A stretch of DNA of 64,000 bases, from assembly GCF_900142175.1 (NCBI RefSeq), contig NZ_FQZX01000003.1:342401-406400 (forward strand), in the 5' to 3' direction. This DNA is from Maribacter aquivivus (GTDB taxonomy: Bacteria; Bacteroidota; Bacteroidia; Flavobacteriales; Flavobacteriaceae). Positions within the stretch are counted from its first letter, which is position 1, and each line of letters starts with the position of its first letter. Shown here one piece after another: positions 35,887 through 45,594 of the stretch. The position numbers and the translations under genes were made by a program. The notes under the pieces were generated by a model. It was not told the DNA's origin. It saw nothing but the letters and a program-made list of their open reading frames with translations, and searched no databases.

Positions 35887-38184
35887 TTAAACATCAAAAA
35901 TTGCCCCATTATTATAATATGCATCTAGAATATCACTGACGGTCGTAACTACTTTCTCTGCATTTTCTTTACTAAAACAAAGTGGTGGTTTTGTTTTAAT
36001 AACATTATCGTAAGGACCGTCTGTGCTTACTAAAATATGTCTATTTCTTAGTTCATTTTTTATATGGCTTGCTAATGCAGTATTTGGTGTTTTGGTGTTA
36101 TCCTTTACGATGTCAAAACCTATAAATAGTCCTGAGCCCCGTACATCGCCAATACAGCTATATTTTTGCATAAGATTTTTTAGAAGAGACCTATAATAAT
36201 CGCCAACAACTTTTGCGTTTTCTTGTAGTTTTTCTTCTGCTATAACATCTAACACAGCACTTGCAATTGCGCAAGAAACTGGATTACCTCCAAAAGAGCT
36301 GAAAAACTCTACACCTTTTTCAAAAGATGCTGCAATTTCTTGTGTGCAAACAACCGCTCCCATTGGGTGACCGTTTGCTATGGGTTTTCCTAAAATTACT
36401 ATATCTGGTATGACACCATGGGCTTCATATCCCCAAAAATGATCTCCTAATCTTCCAAAACCTGTTTGTACTTCATCACTAATACATACTCCGCCTTGTG
36501 CTCTAATAGCAGGGTACACCTCTTTTAAATATCCATCTGCTAGGGGAACTTGCCCTGCGCATCCTAAAATTGGTTCACTTATAAATGCAGATATAGTATG
36601 TTTACTTTGTGCTATTTGGGAAACTGCATCTTTACCGTATAGCGTTCCTGCATTTGCAATATCAGCTGTGTATTTACCTCTGTACGTATCTGGTAAGGTT
36701 GCTTTGATTATATGATTTTTTTGACCTTCCCCTTTAGGGTTATTAAACTTGTAGTCACTAATGTCTATGGCTATTTGAGTGTTGCCGTGGTAACCAGATT
36801 CCATGACCATCATGGTGTTACTTTTGGTGTGATTATTTGCCATCCGTACCGCTAAATCACTCGCTGCGCTACCTGAATTCACAAAAAAGACTTTACTAAG
36901 ATTGGGCGGAAAATGTTTTAATAATTTTTCTGCATAATCTGCTAACTCGTCATAAATATAGCGTGTATTGGTATTTAGTTTCGCCATTTGCCGTTGCGCT
37001 GCTTCCACGACTTTTGGGTGTGAATGACCAACATGCGGAATGTTATTATAGGCATCTAAAAACGTATTTCCTTCGGCATCATACATATATTGAAATGCAG
37101 ACCTAACCATATGAATGGGGTCTTTATAGCTGGTAGATAAAATAGGACTTATATGTTCGTGCCTTCTTTTTAGAAGACTAGAAGTTGATACAGGTTTTTC
37201 AAAAGGAAGATTAGCTGCTTTTCTAAATTCGTTTTCAGCATGTATAGGGTTTATGGTCAACCAACGGTAAAGCATTTTCCAAGCAGATTGCTCACTTACG
37301 GATGCGTAGCTATTATCTGGATTCACCTTTTGTGCATGTGAAGAATTACAAACACTGGTGCATAACCTAGCTGCTATTAGGTAGTATAGTATACTTATTT
37401 CTTTAGCTTCTAGCGGAAGCTTTTCATGATAAGATTTTAGTAATACTACAGCCCACTCTAACGGATTCTCTTTATCATAACACGTATAGGTGATGGCAAT
37501 TGCTAGTTCATTAATAAGAAAAGAATGAGCTAGATCTCCAAAATCAATAATGCCGGTAACTTTGTTGTTTTGGACCAGAATATTCCATTCGTTAGCATCG
37601 TTATGTATAATCTGTTTTCTTAATTCAGGAAAGAGTGGTCTAATATTTTCTTCAAATTGATTAAAAAAGTATCGGACAATATTGCGATCAGTGGCGTTTG
37701 TAATATCATCTATATACTTTCTGTTTAGATCAAAATATTGAAGGTCCCATTCCCATTGTCTGCTCTGTATCGTATAATTTTTAAACTCTTTTAATTTTAG
37801 GTCTAATTCCGCTAGAAATGCACCCAGAGATTCAATTAATTGCACTGTGTGTGAGACATCACCTAAAAAATCACCTTGTAAAAACGATAGCATACGGCAT
37901 ATAGAAGGTTGCTCTTTTATGGAAAAAGTACCTAGATAAGAACCATCTTTAAACGGAATTGGTTTTGGAACTTTATTTTTAAAATCACTTTGTAGAAATA
38001 ACAGGGTATCATTCTCTGCTTTCACCATGTCAAATGATACTTCTGAGTATTTATAAGTTTTATAAATATAAGAGGAATCTGAGGTGCTAATGCTGTAATT
38101 TAAATTATCATAACCGTCAAGTTGTTTACAATCAGTAACTTGAATCCCAAATTCCTTTTCTATAAAATTATTCACATTAGACAT
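35887..38184 (-). CDS. Phosphotransferase - class III aminotransferase fusion protein
   Basis: 765 residues in two enzymes. Residues about 20-310 form an APH-type kinase domain (YIYKTYKYSEVSFD, the catalytic loop IIHNDANEWNILVQ, and VTGIIDFGDLAHS with the metal-binding Asp). Residues about 340-760 form a class III PLP aminotransferase (YMYDAEGNTFLDAYNNIPHV, VFFVNSGSAASDLA, CISDEVQTGFGRLGDHFW, and the PLP lysine in ILGKPIANGHPMG). The fusion resembles bacterial relatives of ethanolamine-phosphate phospho-lyase, which sometimes carry APH and peptidase domains. A kinase feeding a phosphorylated amine to the lyase is an attractive inference. It lies 6 nt upstream of the split gene. Confidence 0.88.
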   Translation of the reverse strand: MSNVNNFIEKEFGIQVTDCKQLDGYDNLNYSISTSDSSYIYKTYKYSEVSFDMVKAENDTLLFLQSDFKNKVPKPIPFKDGSYLGTFSIKEQPSICRMLSFLQGDFLGDVSHTVQLIESLGAFLAELDLKLKEFKNYTIQSRQWEWDLQYFDLNRKYIDDITNATDRNIVRYFFNQFEENIRPLFPELRKQIIHNDANEWNILVQNNKVTGIIDFGDLAHSFLINELAIAITYTCYDKENPLEWAVVLLKSYHEKLPLEAKEISILYYLIAARLCTSVCNSSHAQKVNPDNSYASVSEQSAWKMLYRWLTINPIHAENEFRKAANLPFEKPVSTSSLLKRRHEHISPILSTSYKDPIHMVRSAFQYMYDAEGNTFLDAYNNIPHVGHSHPKVVEAAQRQMAKLNTNTRYIYDELADYAEKLLKHFPPNLSKVFFVNSGSAASDLAVRMANNHTKSNTMMVMESGYHGNTQIAIDISDYKFNNPKGEGQKNHIIKATLPDTYRGKYTADIANAGTLYGKDAVSQIAQSKHTISAFISEPILGCAGQVPLADGYLKEVYPAIRAQGGVCISDEVQTGFGRLGDHFWGYEAHGVIPDIVILGKPIANGHPMGAVVCTQEIAASFEKGVEFFSSFGGNPVSCAIASAVLDVIAEEKLQENAKVVGDYYRSLLKNLMQKYSCIGDVRGSGLFIGFDIVKDNTKTPNTALASHIKNELRNRHILVSTDGPYDNVIKTKPPLCFSKENAEKVVTTVSDILDAYYNNGAIFDV

Positions 38185-38391
38185 ATTCTCAAATTATATT
38201 CTAGCTAAAACTTCATCAGAAATCTAGCTATCTCATAAATATACAACCCCTAAAGTTACTATTGAAGTAGAAATGTTTTATTTGATTTCATGAATTACAT
38301 TGATAAGCTAGATGGTACTTTATCATAATTTAAACTTTTAAAATATGTTGATATTATAGGCTAGGGGTAGTCTATGATGAGGAATTTGATA

Positions 38392-38426
38392 TAAAAAAAG
38401 CAGCAAAAGCATAAAGTTTTTGCTGC
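38392..38426 (-). terminator. Rho-independent terminator
   Basis: On the minus strand GCAGCAAAA pairs with TTTTGCTGC around a short loop and is followed by a run of seven Ts. It lies 49 nt past the stop of the double OsmC gene and would end that transcript. Confidence 0.8.
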
Positions 38427-38474
38427 GTGGGATAACAGCTTAATAAATGAACCTGTTTCCTAAACTGATCAGCT

Positions 38475-39821
38475 TTAATGAATAGGTTGCCCGTTCAAAT
38501 AGAAGTGAGTGTTCATTTCAGTTGCACTTTTTAATCCTTCGCCTGCAAAGCATAACGATAAAGATTTCTTATAAAAATACTCTAACCTTTCTTGAGATTC
38601 ATTTGATGCTACTAGAACGTATGAATGAACTGTACCAATGTGATCAACCATTTTTGTAGAATCTATAGCTTCTTGTTTAAAATCAATCTGGTCTTCAACT
38701 CGGTAATCAGTATACTGTAAATTCATCATAGCACTCGTTAATGTCGTCTGTGAAGTTAAACAAAGCGCAGTACCTAAAGTGAAATATTCAAGCGAGGTAG
38801 GTGCAAGAGGCTTATCATTTTTGTCGCTAAATTCATCTGCATATATTTCCCATGTTTCTTCAGAAGGTGTTGAAATAGTGATTTTAGTTAGATAAGGTCT
38901 TTCACTATTATTTGTTGATTCAGAAATAGCGAATATTTCAAATTCCAAATCATCCATAGTATTTAGCATTTCAAAAACTCCTTCGTTTTTAGGTACTTCT
39001 AATTCTAAAAATTCTGGTAACGTAGCGCTACTGGTAACAGAGGTCAATAAGAAATCTACATCATAAGAAATTTCAGAGGCAGATGTACCTGGTGTTGCCT
39101 TATAAGTGTCAAAATTATTTCCGTTAATTACTAAGTGCGGTTCTATAACTGTTTCATTTTTTAAGGCATTTCCTGCTGTCCATGCTTGGAGGGCAAGGTT
39201 GATTACATCTTGAACTTTAGCTTGAGATACATCGCTATCAATAATAATATTGGTAGTAGTTACATCTAAAAATCCTGCCCCATTGCTTGATGACATTTTG
39301 TTCCAACGAAATTTATTTAATACTTCTACTTTTATATTATTTAATAACACATCTTTTTCTTTTGCCGTTTTCAACAGTTGTGTATGTAAATTTGAAGAGA
39401 TACCTGCAGTGTAATAGCTAAGTGGTGATGGACCAAACGGATAAGCGCCTTCCGCTGCACCTTCATCTGCAAGTACCTGCCAACCTGTGTAATCATCTAT
39501 ACCTAAAGTTTGAACCATGCCTTTTTTAAGCATACGTGACTTTTCATTTTTCACCATTTCTGTGATTGCGACTGTATAGCTATTTTTAGAAATAGTATCA
39601 ACCACACTAGGTTCAAAAGATGCCGGAGCTAAGGCTTCCTCATTACGTTCAATTACTTGATATTCTTGATAGTTATCATAGCTTTCACCTTTAGACATCA
39701 TGAACAAAATCATGTTTCGCTGCTCTGTAGGCATTGAAAACCAAATTACTGCTGCTACAACACCTATAATTGACAGAATGACTACTAAAGTTTTAAGGAT
39801 AAAATTTTTCTTCTTTTTCAT
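38475..39821 (-). CDS. Membrane-anchored protein with two OsmC-like domains
   Basis: 448 residues. One N-terminal membrane helix (about 8-28) is followed by a linker and two OsmC-fold units. The first (about 100-225) has GWQVLADEGAAEGAYPFGPSPLSYY, the usual GPSP-L-Y turn, but SSNLHTQL replaces the catalytic Cys motif. The second (about 315-448) has LAPTSLEYFTLGTALCLTSQ with Cys, and a later LCFAGEGLKSA Cys. OsmC proteins reduce organic hydroperoxides with a Cys pair. Here only the second unit could be active. A tethered tandem OsmC is unusual. Peroxide defence outside the cytoplasm is inferred. Confidence 0.75.
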   Translation of the reverse strand: MKKKKNFILKTLVVILSIIGVVAAVIWFSMPTEQRNMILFMMSKGESYDNYQEYQVIERNEEALAPASFEPSVVDTISKNSYTVAITEMVKNEKSRMLKKGMVQTLGIDDYTGWQVLADEGAAEGAYPFGPSPLSYYTAGISSNLHTQLLKTAKEKDVLLNNIKVEVLNKFRWNKMSSSNGAGFLDVTTTNIIIDSDVSQAKVQDVINLALQAWTAGNALKNETVIEPHLVINGNNFDTYKATPGTSASEISYDVDFLLTSVTSSATLPEFLELEVPKNEGVFEMLNTMDDLEFEIFAISESTNNSERPYLTKITISTPSEETWEIYADEFSDKNDKPLAPTSLEYFTLGTALCLTSQTTLTSAMMNLQYTDYRVEDQIDFKQEAIDSTKMVDHIGTVHSYVLVASNESQERLEYFYKKSLSLCFAGEGLKSATEMNTHFYLNGQPIH

Positions 39822-40499
39822 GATTGTAGTTTAATTGTTTGAAAAACAAATAAATAGTACCGCAAGTTACTTTGTAGTCTGTTGAAAATGTATGACTTAA
39901 ATCAGTAGCTGCGCTTATATACAGGTTTTTTCAAAATCGATGATTTAGAAGAATAGGTTATCGGGATTTTTGTTGGTTAGAAATCTGTTTGTTAAGATAT
40001 TTGGTATTTGTTGATATGGACTTACTCTAAAAAAAATTGAGCAACATTACGTATATCTGTAGCTAATTGTTCATTCTCATAAACAGATTTCATTAGCAGA
40101 ATTTAAATCACCTGAAGCCAATATCTTATTTTCAATTATTTCGCACTGTCCATAATAAATATGTCATAAGCTTTTATTCAGTGACAAATTATTCTTTACA
40201 AAATGATGAGAATAAGAACTGTTTTTTGCAGTATACATAATACCCCAAATGGATCATATAATTAATTTTGAGAAAAAGAATAAAGGAATATAAGTATTCG
40301 TTTTCAGTGCTTTTTAAATTGAATTTTAACGGTAGTAAAATATAGAATAACAGTTAAGTTAGTGTTGCAGTTATAATTCGTTTCAAAAATCAATTTAGCA
40401 GAATCTAAAGCTATTTTTTAGACGTAATTTCTGTTTAATAAATTCGAAGGCAATGCATTTTAGGGGTTAAAGTATCCGTTTTTTTTTAATACTAATCTC
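39822..40499. other. Noncoding region, partly duplicated at 48.5 kb
   Basis: There is no gene. From about 40271 to 40499 the sequence is clearly homologous to 48487-48720, with scattered differences, and belongs to the duplicated segment that carries the GNAT gene. The left part (39822-40270) has no recognisable content. Confidence 0.6.
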
Positions 40500-41099
40500 T
40501 TAATAGGTTTCAAATTCAGAAAAGAGTTCATTTTTAAGCTCGCTCCATTCGTTTTTAATGATACTATAATAGACGTCAGTTCTACTTTCTCCATTAGATG
40601 CGATGTAATTATTTCTAAAAACACCTTCCTTTTGTGCGCCTAATTTTTCAATTGCTTTTAATGACCTTAAGTTAGCTTTATCTGCACTAAATTGTATTCT
40701 TCTAAACCCAATTTCTTCAAAGCCAAATTTCAATAGTTCATACTTGCAGGCTTTGTTTATACCTGAACCTTGAAATTCTGTTCCGTACCAGGTCCATCCA
40801 ATTTCGCATTTTTGGCTAGAGGTGTTTAAGTTGCCGTATCTTGTACTGCCTGCAACTTTATTGGTTAGTTTGTCTATAACTAGAAACGGATAGCACAAGC
40901 CGCTGTTTTTGTCTTTAATCGTCTTTGAGATGTAATTCTTTAAGCCTTGTTCGTTATTTACGCTCATTCCCATAAATTCCCAGATTTCTTTATCGAAAAT
41001 TATTTCTTTGAGCTCTTCATTTCGTTCATTCTCAAAAGGGAGCAATAGTACACGATCGTTTTCAAGCTGAATTTTTGTTTTTAATAATTTTGGTTTCAT
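40500..41099 (-). CDS. GNAT family N-acetyltransferase (copy A)
   Basis: 199 residues. The GNAT core is visible as FLVIDKLTNKVAGSTRYGNL, CEIGWTWYGTEFQGSGINKACK (acetyl-CoA loop) and RRIQFSADKANLRSLKAIEKLGAQKEGVFRNNYI. This is the RimJ/RimL-like subtype that acetylates small molecules or protein N-termini. Copy B at 48721-49320 differs by three residues of 199 by my reading. GNAT genes are frequent integron-cassette cargo. The gene is followed upstream by a degenerate boundary repeat. The substrate is unknown. Confidence 0.9.
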   Translation of the reverse strand: MKPKLLKTKIQLENDRVLLLPFENERNEELKEIIFDKEIWEFMGMSVNNEQGLKNYISKTIKDKNSGLCYPFLVIDKLTNKVAGSTRYGNLNTSSQKCEIGWTWYGTEFQGSGINKACKYELLKFGFEEIGFRRIQFSADKANLRSLKAIEKLGAQKEGVFRNNYIASNGESRTDVYYSIIKNEWSELKNELFSEFETY

Positions 41100-41105
41100 T
41101 TTTAA

Positions 41106-41233
41106 TTTCTAATAATTTTTAATTTATGGTAAGTAGGGTGGTAGACAAACAATTATTTTCGATACATCTACAATTCATTATTTTTAATGCTAAATCAAAA
41201 TATTTGGTAGATTTTGTAAACGTATAATGATTC
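41106..41233. repeat. Degenerate attC-like boundary repeat
   Basis: It starts in the noncoding tail upstream of GNAT copy A. GGTAAGTAGGG...CAATTATTTTCG and GCTAAATCAAAATATTTGGTAGATTTTGTAAACG correspond to the left half and the hairpin part of the site at 7014-7216. The hairpin pairing is partly lost. The same degenerate form is present upstream of GNAT copy B. Confidence 0.5.
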
Positions 41234-41544
41234 GAGAGATAACCGCAAATTGCTCTATCTTTTTTAGCTAATATTAATCAATCGTTTCATATACTAAATG
41301 TCTCAGTTTCATTAAAACAAAAGTGAATACACAGAAAATCATTAAAAAGAGCTACAATAGATACCGTAACATTTTTTTTCTAATGATTTTCAGCTTGTTT
41401 CTTCTCAAGTTCTATTCCACATAATTTCACCATCATTTCCTATATGGAGCCACCTATATCTCTATAAATTCGCACATGTAGCATTCTTAATGTAAACTAT
41501 GAATAAAAATAATAAGTGGAATGGAAAGGAGCTAATTGCCATTC

Positions 41545-41643
41545 TTACTTTGTTTTTTTCAATCTTTTTGCTTCTTTCTTTTCTTTAGCTGTTTTTACTG
41601 GTTCCTTTTTTACATTTTTCTTTGCATCTTGACTTTTACCCAT
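41545..41643 (-). CDS. Very small lysine-rich protein
   Basis: A 32-residue frame from the ATG at 41643 (MGKSQDAKKNVKKEPVKTA and a KEKKEAKRLKKTK tail). About 45 percent of residues are Lys. Small proteins beginning MGKSQ and ending in Lys/Glu-rich helices are common in Flavobacteriaceae. They may bind nucleic acid. It is too short for most gene finders. I judge it real because of the composition and the clean start. Confidence 0.55.
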   Translation of the reverse strand: MGKSQDAKKNVKKEPVKTAKEKKEAKRLKKTK

Positions 41644-41717
41644 AACTTTTTATTTAAATAATTAGTAGCCTATTTTCAATCGTTCTTTAAACCTATTCTT
41701 TATGTAGAATTTGAAAT

Positions 41718-42998
41718 TTATTCCAAATCTCTAATCCAACGAATTCTATTTCGTGTTAATCTATAATCGTTAAGAGTTTTGGTGCTTGTTTTCATCCAAA
41801 GGGAATCCCCTTTAAATATGCCTTGATAAATATAAACTTTATTCTCAAGGGCTTTGTAAGTTAATTCGTGAGAGGTTTGGTCATCACCATATAAATCTGT
41901 TAAATGTAATTTTTTGGTCAATGTATCTGCTGTAAACTTGTAACGATCGGTTGTATTATCTTCATTTAAAACCATTAAGGTTTCGGGTAAATAAGATAAA
42001 TCGTTTATCCTTATAACATTCCAGCGATTACCATTAATTTTATTCTTAGGTATTGTATCTCCATTCTTTACAAATATTTCAATGTCATGTGAACTTGTAA
42101 AATTTTCATAATGATTACTATGCTGTTGTTCTATTCTTTCTGTCAAGTCAAGGCTAAACGAGACAAAAACATATAGCAATAATGCACCTTTAGTGATATA
42201 TCTAATGTTTCTGCTTTTTGATCCTTCAAAAAGAGGCATGTAGATAGCCGCAGTGGAGGGTCTATTTCTTAAGAAAAAAACATATAATTGTTTTAAATCA
42301 TCCCACATTAAAACCACAATCATAATAAGTAAATGAATCGCAAACATCTTAACAATGACGTCGTACCCGATATCCATTAATACAACATTAGTCATCGCTA
42401 TTAACAACAAAAAAGCACCTAAAGAAGTTGTTCTTCTAAATAGTAACAGCAAGCCGCCTACAACCTCTATCAACCCTGCAGTAATACCATAGAATTTAGA
42501 ATAACTCATAAAAGCCCATACCAAATTCATTCCATTATGTTCGCCAATTGGAGTTTCTAAGCTATCAATATCCATTGTGCCAAACTGTAGTAAGAACACT
42601 TTTGAAAGCCCATAAAGAATTAGCGTAAGACCTATATGATATCTAAGTATTGTTTGTAAAAGTATTTTAAGTTTATTGTTGTACTCTTTTTTAATTTTAG
42701 AATCAATGAATACCCAAATTAATGCACCTATTAAAGAAATTACAGCAACCAAAAGAAACCTGGTAAAATCATATTTAGAGTCCAAACCGTTTAACAATAT
42801 ATCTTTGTTGTATTCCCAACCCAAAAATATTTCTCCAAACCCTATTGTAATTCCCTTCCAAAATGAAAAATTATTTGTATCAATCTCATTGATATACTCA
42901 AATCCGTATGGATAGATGTACAAGAGAAAATATAGAAATACAAATCGTAATATGAGCTTCTGTATTGTAGTCAATGGTTTTGGTTTAAGAGAACTCAA
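41718..42998 (-). CDS. DoxX-like multi-pass membrane protein
   Basis: 426 residues with about eight hydrophobic segments. Residues about 120-260 resemble DoxX (LRYHIGLTLILYGLSKVFLLQ, GLIEVVGGLLLLFRRTTSLGAFLLLIAM). The C-terminal third (about 290-426) is a soluble domain rich in strands (WNVIRINDLSYLPETLMVLN) without known relatives by eye. DoxX proteins are sometimes linked to redox complexes. Here no oxidoreductase is adjacent. Confidence 0.75.
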   Translation of the reverse strand: MSSLKPKPLTTIQKLILRFVFLYFLLYIYPYGFEYINEIDTNNFSFWKGITIGFGEIFLGWEYNKDILLNGLDSKYDFTRFLLVAVISLIGALIWVFIDSKIKKEYNNKLKILLQTILRYHIGLTLILYGLSKVFLLQFGTMDIDSLETPIGEHNGMNLVWAFMSYSKFYGITAGLIEVVGGLLLLFRRTTSLGAFLLLIAMTNVVLMDIGYDVIVKMFAIHLLIMIVVLMWDDLKQLYVFFLRNRPSTAAIYMPLFEGSKSRNIRYITKGALLLYVFVSFSLDLTERIEQQHSNHYENFTSSHDIEIFVKNGDTIPKNKINGNRWNVIRINDLSYLPETLMVLNEDNTTDRYKFTADTLTKKLHLTDLYGDDQTSHELTYKALENKVYIYQGIFKGDSLWMKTSTKTLNDYRLTRNRIRWIRDLE

Positions 42999-43375
42999 TG
43001 AGTGTTAATTTTTAATCTTTGGTAGCGGTTAGTCTAGTATGTTTAGTTCTCAGTTTGAAGATACTATAATTATATAAATAGAGAATAGTGATTAAGTGGT
43101 TGAGTACTCAATTACTATTTAATTTTTACTAACGAGATTTACTGTAAACCATTGATATATAGGGTAGATTGTGTTCGTTTGGTTTTTAATTGGCTAGCTT
43201 TTAAAAAAAACAAGAAACTTCGACCGCTGAATATTCAAAATCTTGCTTGTTATTTTGTTTATAAGTAAGGGGAATTCCAACTTTTAACGATTAGACCGCA
43301 ATGGTTTATAAGAGTAATTGAAAGATATTTAAAAGCTTATATCTATCTTGTGTAATCGTTTAATTCTTTTTAATT
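42999..43375. other. Noncoding region upstream of the DinB gene
   Basis: No frame, repeat or strong hairpin is seen. A short AAAAAAAACAAGAAACTT tract near 43203 is followed by ordinary AT-rich sequence. It should hold the divergent promoters of the DoxX-like and DinB genes. Confidence 0.4.
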
Positions 43376-43912
43376 ATGAAAAATTTAGTTCTAATAATAG
43401 TGGTCATTTTTTGTACGGTTATGACTTATGGGCAAACTGAAATTGTTCCAAAAACTCCCTTCACTAAAACCTATTTAGCTGTTTGGCTTGCAGCTAGTGA
43501 ACACTCATTAGATGTAGCTAAAGCAATGCCAGAAGAACTGTATTCGTATAAACCAACAGCTGTAAGTAAGTCTTTTGGTGAACAAATGGTACATATTGGA
43601 TATACAGTGGAGCTACTTACAAAACGTTATGTGCAAGGAATGGAAGTAAAACCCAATACACCTGATGCTTTGAAGATGACGAAGGCTGAGATTATTGAAT
43701 TGTTACAAAATGGGTTTGCTTATACTACGAATGTAATTGGTACCATAGAACAGGAACAATTAGATGAGTCTTGTGTAATGTATCATAGTGGTAATATTGT
43801 GAGTAGGGCATTTGCCTTTTTTTATGTACAAGATCATATGACCAACCACAGGGCCAAAGCAAATTTATATCTTCGAATGAATAATATACAACCACCAGAA
43901 TACACTTGGTAA
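43376..43912 (+). CDS. Secreted DinB-like four-helix protein
   Basis: 178 residues with a signal peptide (MKNLVLIIVVIFCTVMTYG). The DinB/YfiT metal-binding helices are visible: AASEHSLDVAKAM, GEQMVHIGYTVELL (His) and QDHMTNHRAKANLYLRMNNI (paired His). Three His should bind a divalent metal. Secreted DinB proteins are common in Bacteroidota, and their substrate is unknown. It is convergent with the cassette-like remnant at 44.2 kb. Confidence 0.85.
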   Translation: MKNLVLIIVVIFCTVMTYGQTEIVPKTPFTKTYLAVWLAASEHSLDVAKAMPEELYSYKPTAVSKSFGEQMVHIGYTVELLTKRYVQGMEVKPNTPDALKMTKAEIIELLQNGFAYTTNVIGTIEQEQLDESCVMYHSGNIVSRAFAFFYVQDHMTNHRAKANLYLRMNNIQPPEYTW

Positions 43913-43951
43913 AAAAGCACATTAACTCTTTGAAGTTCTGTTTTTATAGAT

Positions 43952-44167
43952 GTTTAACGACGCCTTTGCAAAGCGTAGTTCAAAGGCAAGTAAACTTTAG
44001 GATTCCGTTTTCGCACTAAGCGAAAGCTTATTGTATAGTTTTATTTTTTCTTGTAGATAGCTAAATCCATTCCCGATAGCTATCGGGATTAGCGATTTCA
44101 TAAATATACACATACCTTTCGGTTTAGCCCTAAGGTCCCCATTGTGTTTAGGTAGTGTTACCCAACC
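43952..44167. repeat. attC-like repeat outside the mobile element
   Basis: It begins GTTTAACGACG and ends GTTACCCAACC. It shares the entire layout of the site at 10068-10290, including CACTAAGC, CGAAAGCTTATTGT, the 16-bp palindrome CCCGATAGCTATCGGG (at about 44072) and the AAATATACAC stretch. It differs in the first hairpin (CCTTTG...CAAAGG). It links the chromosomal copies to those in the mobile element. Confidence 0.65.
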
Positions 44168-44269
44168 TATTTTCTGTCCGAGTTGTTTTCCCCTCAATAT
44201 TGGTAAGACCATCAGCACAACAGTTGCGTTTGAGTAAGAAGTACATCCTTGTAATGTTTTCAAGTACAT

Positions 44270-44608
44270 TTATTCCAACCGAGTTATTTTCTCGTCAAAC
44301 CATACATTTTCATAACCTTTATCATCGATTTGAAATCTAAAACCAATATCAAGGCTTAGATATTTTAAAATTGCGGGTTGCATTTCGATTAAATGTTCAG
44401 CGTGAATAGGTTTGAAAAAATCAGTAGAATCTGACCATTCTTCGCTCCAAATGTACCAACCATTCATTGTTTCGTGTTTTGGATGACGTAACCCGTTTAT
44501 CGGTGTAAATTCTAAATCAGTTCCTAATCCAATAAACAGCTGTTCATTAATCGGTATTAAGTCCGAACTATACTTTTTGCAAATTGCTTTTTGAGCTTCG
44601 ATATGTTT
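44270..44608 (-). pseudogene. Immunity-like protein gene, start lost (cassette remnant)
   Basis: The frame is open from 44608 to the stop at 44270 (112 codons) but has no ATG near its beginning. The first Met is at 44467. The translation is protein-like (NEQLFIGLGTDLEF, NGWYIWSEEWSDSTDFFKP, HAEHLIEMQPAILKYLSLDI, GYENVWFDEKI). It recalls small immunity-type proteins such as Imm33, but I would not assign a family. An adjacent frame (TTG start, KNLKILK) could supply the missing start with a one-base change in a run of A. It is framed by boundary repeats at 43952-44167 and 44632-44720. Confidence 0.55.
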
Positions 44609-44631
44609 TTAAAATTTTTAAATTTTTCAAA

Positions 44632-44720
44632 ATGTTAGCTAACGTGTTAGAATATGAAAAGTTCCGTATTTACATGCTAAAAATTTCCGAAGAAAATTTA
44701 GACATAGCAAACGTGCAACG
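44632..44720. repeat. Truncated attC-like repeat
   Basis: It holds GTTAGCTAACG at the left (44634-44644), the arm TTCCGTATTTACATGCTAAAAA, a TTTCCGAAGAAAA tip and the right arm ACATAGCAAACG. It is shorter and less regular than the sites inside the mobile element. Confidence 0.4.
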
Positions 44721-44898
44721 ACCTTTTGACTAAGTTGAAAATATCAATTTTATATGTTCTAAGTGTTATTCTTTCAAAATTATCATTTTGACATACTCAG
44801 TCAATTTATTGAAAGCCCTAGTCAGTTAAAGTACTTATATTCTCTCTAGTTTTGATTTGTGAAACAAGAAGTTAATAATAATCATAAATATTTCGACC

Positions 44899-45594
44899 AT
44901 GCTTAAAAACAAAAAGAACATTAAAGTAATGAAATTAGTTGCCATTACTATATTATTTACCATCGCTCAAGGTTGTGGTGAAAATGTGGATAAATCTGAG
45001 AAGAAAGATGACTCACTAGCTGAACTTTCTCTTGACGAAAAAGAAGAATCTCATATTCATGATAGTTCCACGCATTCACATACTAGCAAGAGAATAGTAA
45101 AGCCAGAGGACGCTCAACAATTGTGGATATTTCCAGAGAGCAAAGACAAACTTGGGTCAGGTGGGTTGCTTCAAATTTATATGGACCCTGAAAGTCACCC
45201 TGATGCTTCTTCAGGTTTTTCAAAATACGAGTTGGGTGTAGGTGGAGCCTTACCAGAGCACAAGCATAACAAAACGGAAGAAATCGCTTATTTTCTGTCA
45301 GGAACAGGTATCGTTATTAGTTATAAGGACGATGTTCGTATAGAAACAATTGTTAAAGAAGGCTATGTATGGTATACTGCACCTGGTGAGTGGCATTCAT
45401 TTCAAAACACTGGTAATGAACCTTTAAAACTGGTATTTGCAACGGTGCCAAATGCTAAACACGGTCTATTGAATTTTTTCAAGAAAGTAGGGGTAGAGCC
45501 AGGGCAAGAACCGTCTAATGCCTTAAGTGCAGAGGAATTTGCCAAATTGGCATCGGACAATGATCTTATTTTAAAACCTGCAGAAATCGATTAA
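44899..45594 (+). CDS. Cupin-domain lipoprotein
   Basis: 231 residues. A lipobox (VAITILFTIAQGC) follows either the first ATG or an internal ATG at 44929. The internal start gives a more typical signal. A His-rich linker (HIHDSSTHSHTSKR) may bind metal. The cupin core has PEHKHNKTEEIAYFLSGTG (His, His, Glu) and WYTAPGEWHSFQNTGNEPLKL with the last His. It faces the periplasm. Its gene precedes an AraC regulator and an acyl-CoA dehydrogenase on the same strand, but gaps of about 180 nt weaken the operon case. The ligand is unknown. Confidence 0.8.
   Translation: MLKNKKNIKVMKLVAITILFTIAQGCGENVDKSEKKDDSLAELSLDEKEESHIHDSSTHSHTSKRIVKPEDAQQLWIFPESKDKLGSGGLLQIYMDPESHPDASSGFSKYELGVGGALPEHKHNKTEEIAYFLSGTGIVISYKDDVRIETIVKEGYVWYTAPGEWHSFQNTGNEPLKLVFATVPNAKHGLLNFFKKVGVEPGQEPSNALSAEEFAKLASDNDLILKPAEID

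Noticed and set aside
43997..44269. 90-residue minus-strand frame beside the immunity-like remnant
   Set aside because: Most of it lies inside an attC-like repeat (43952-44167). No protein-like pattern.
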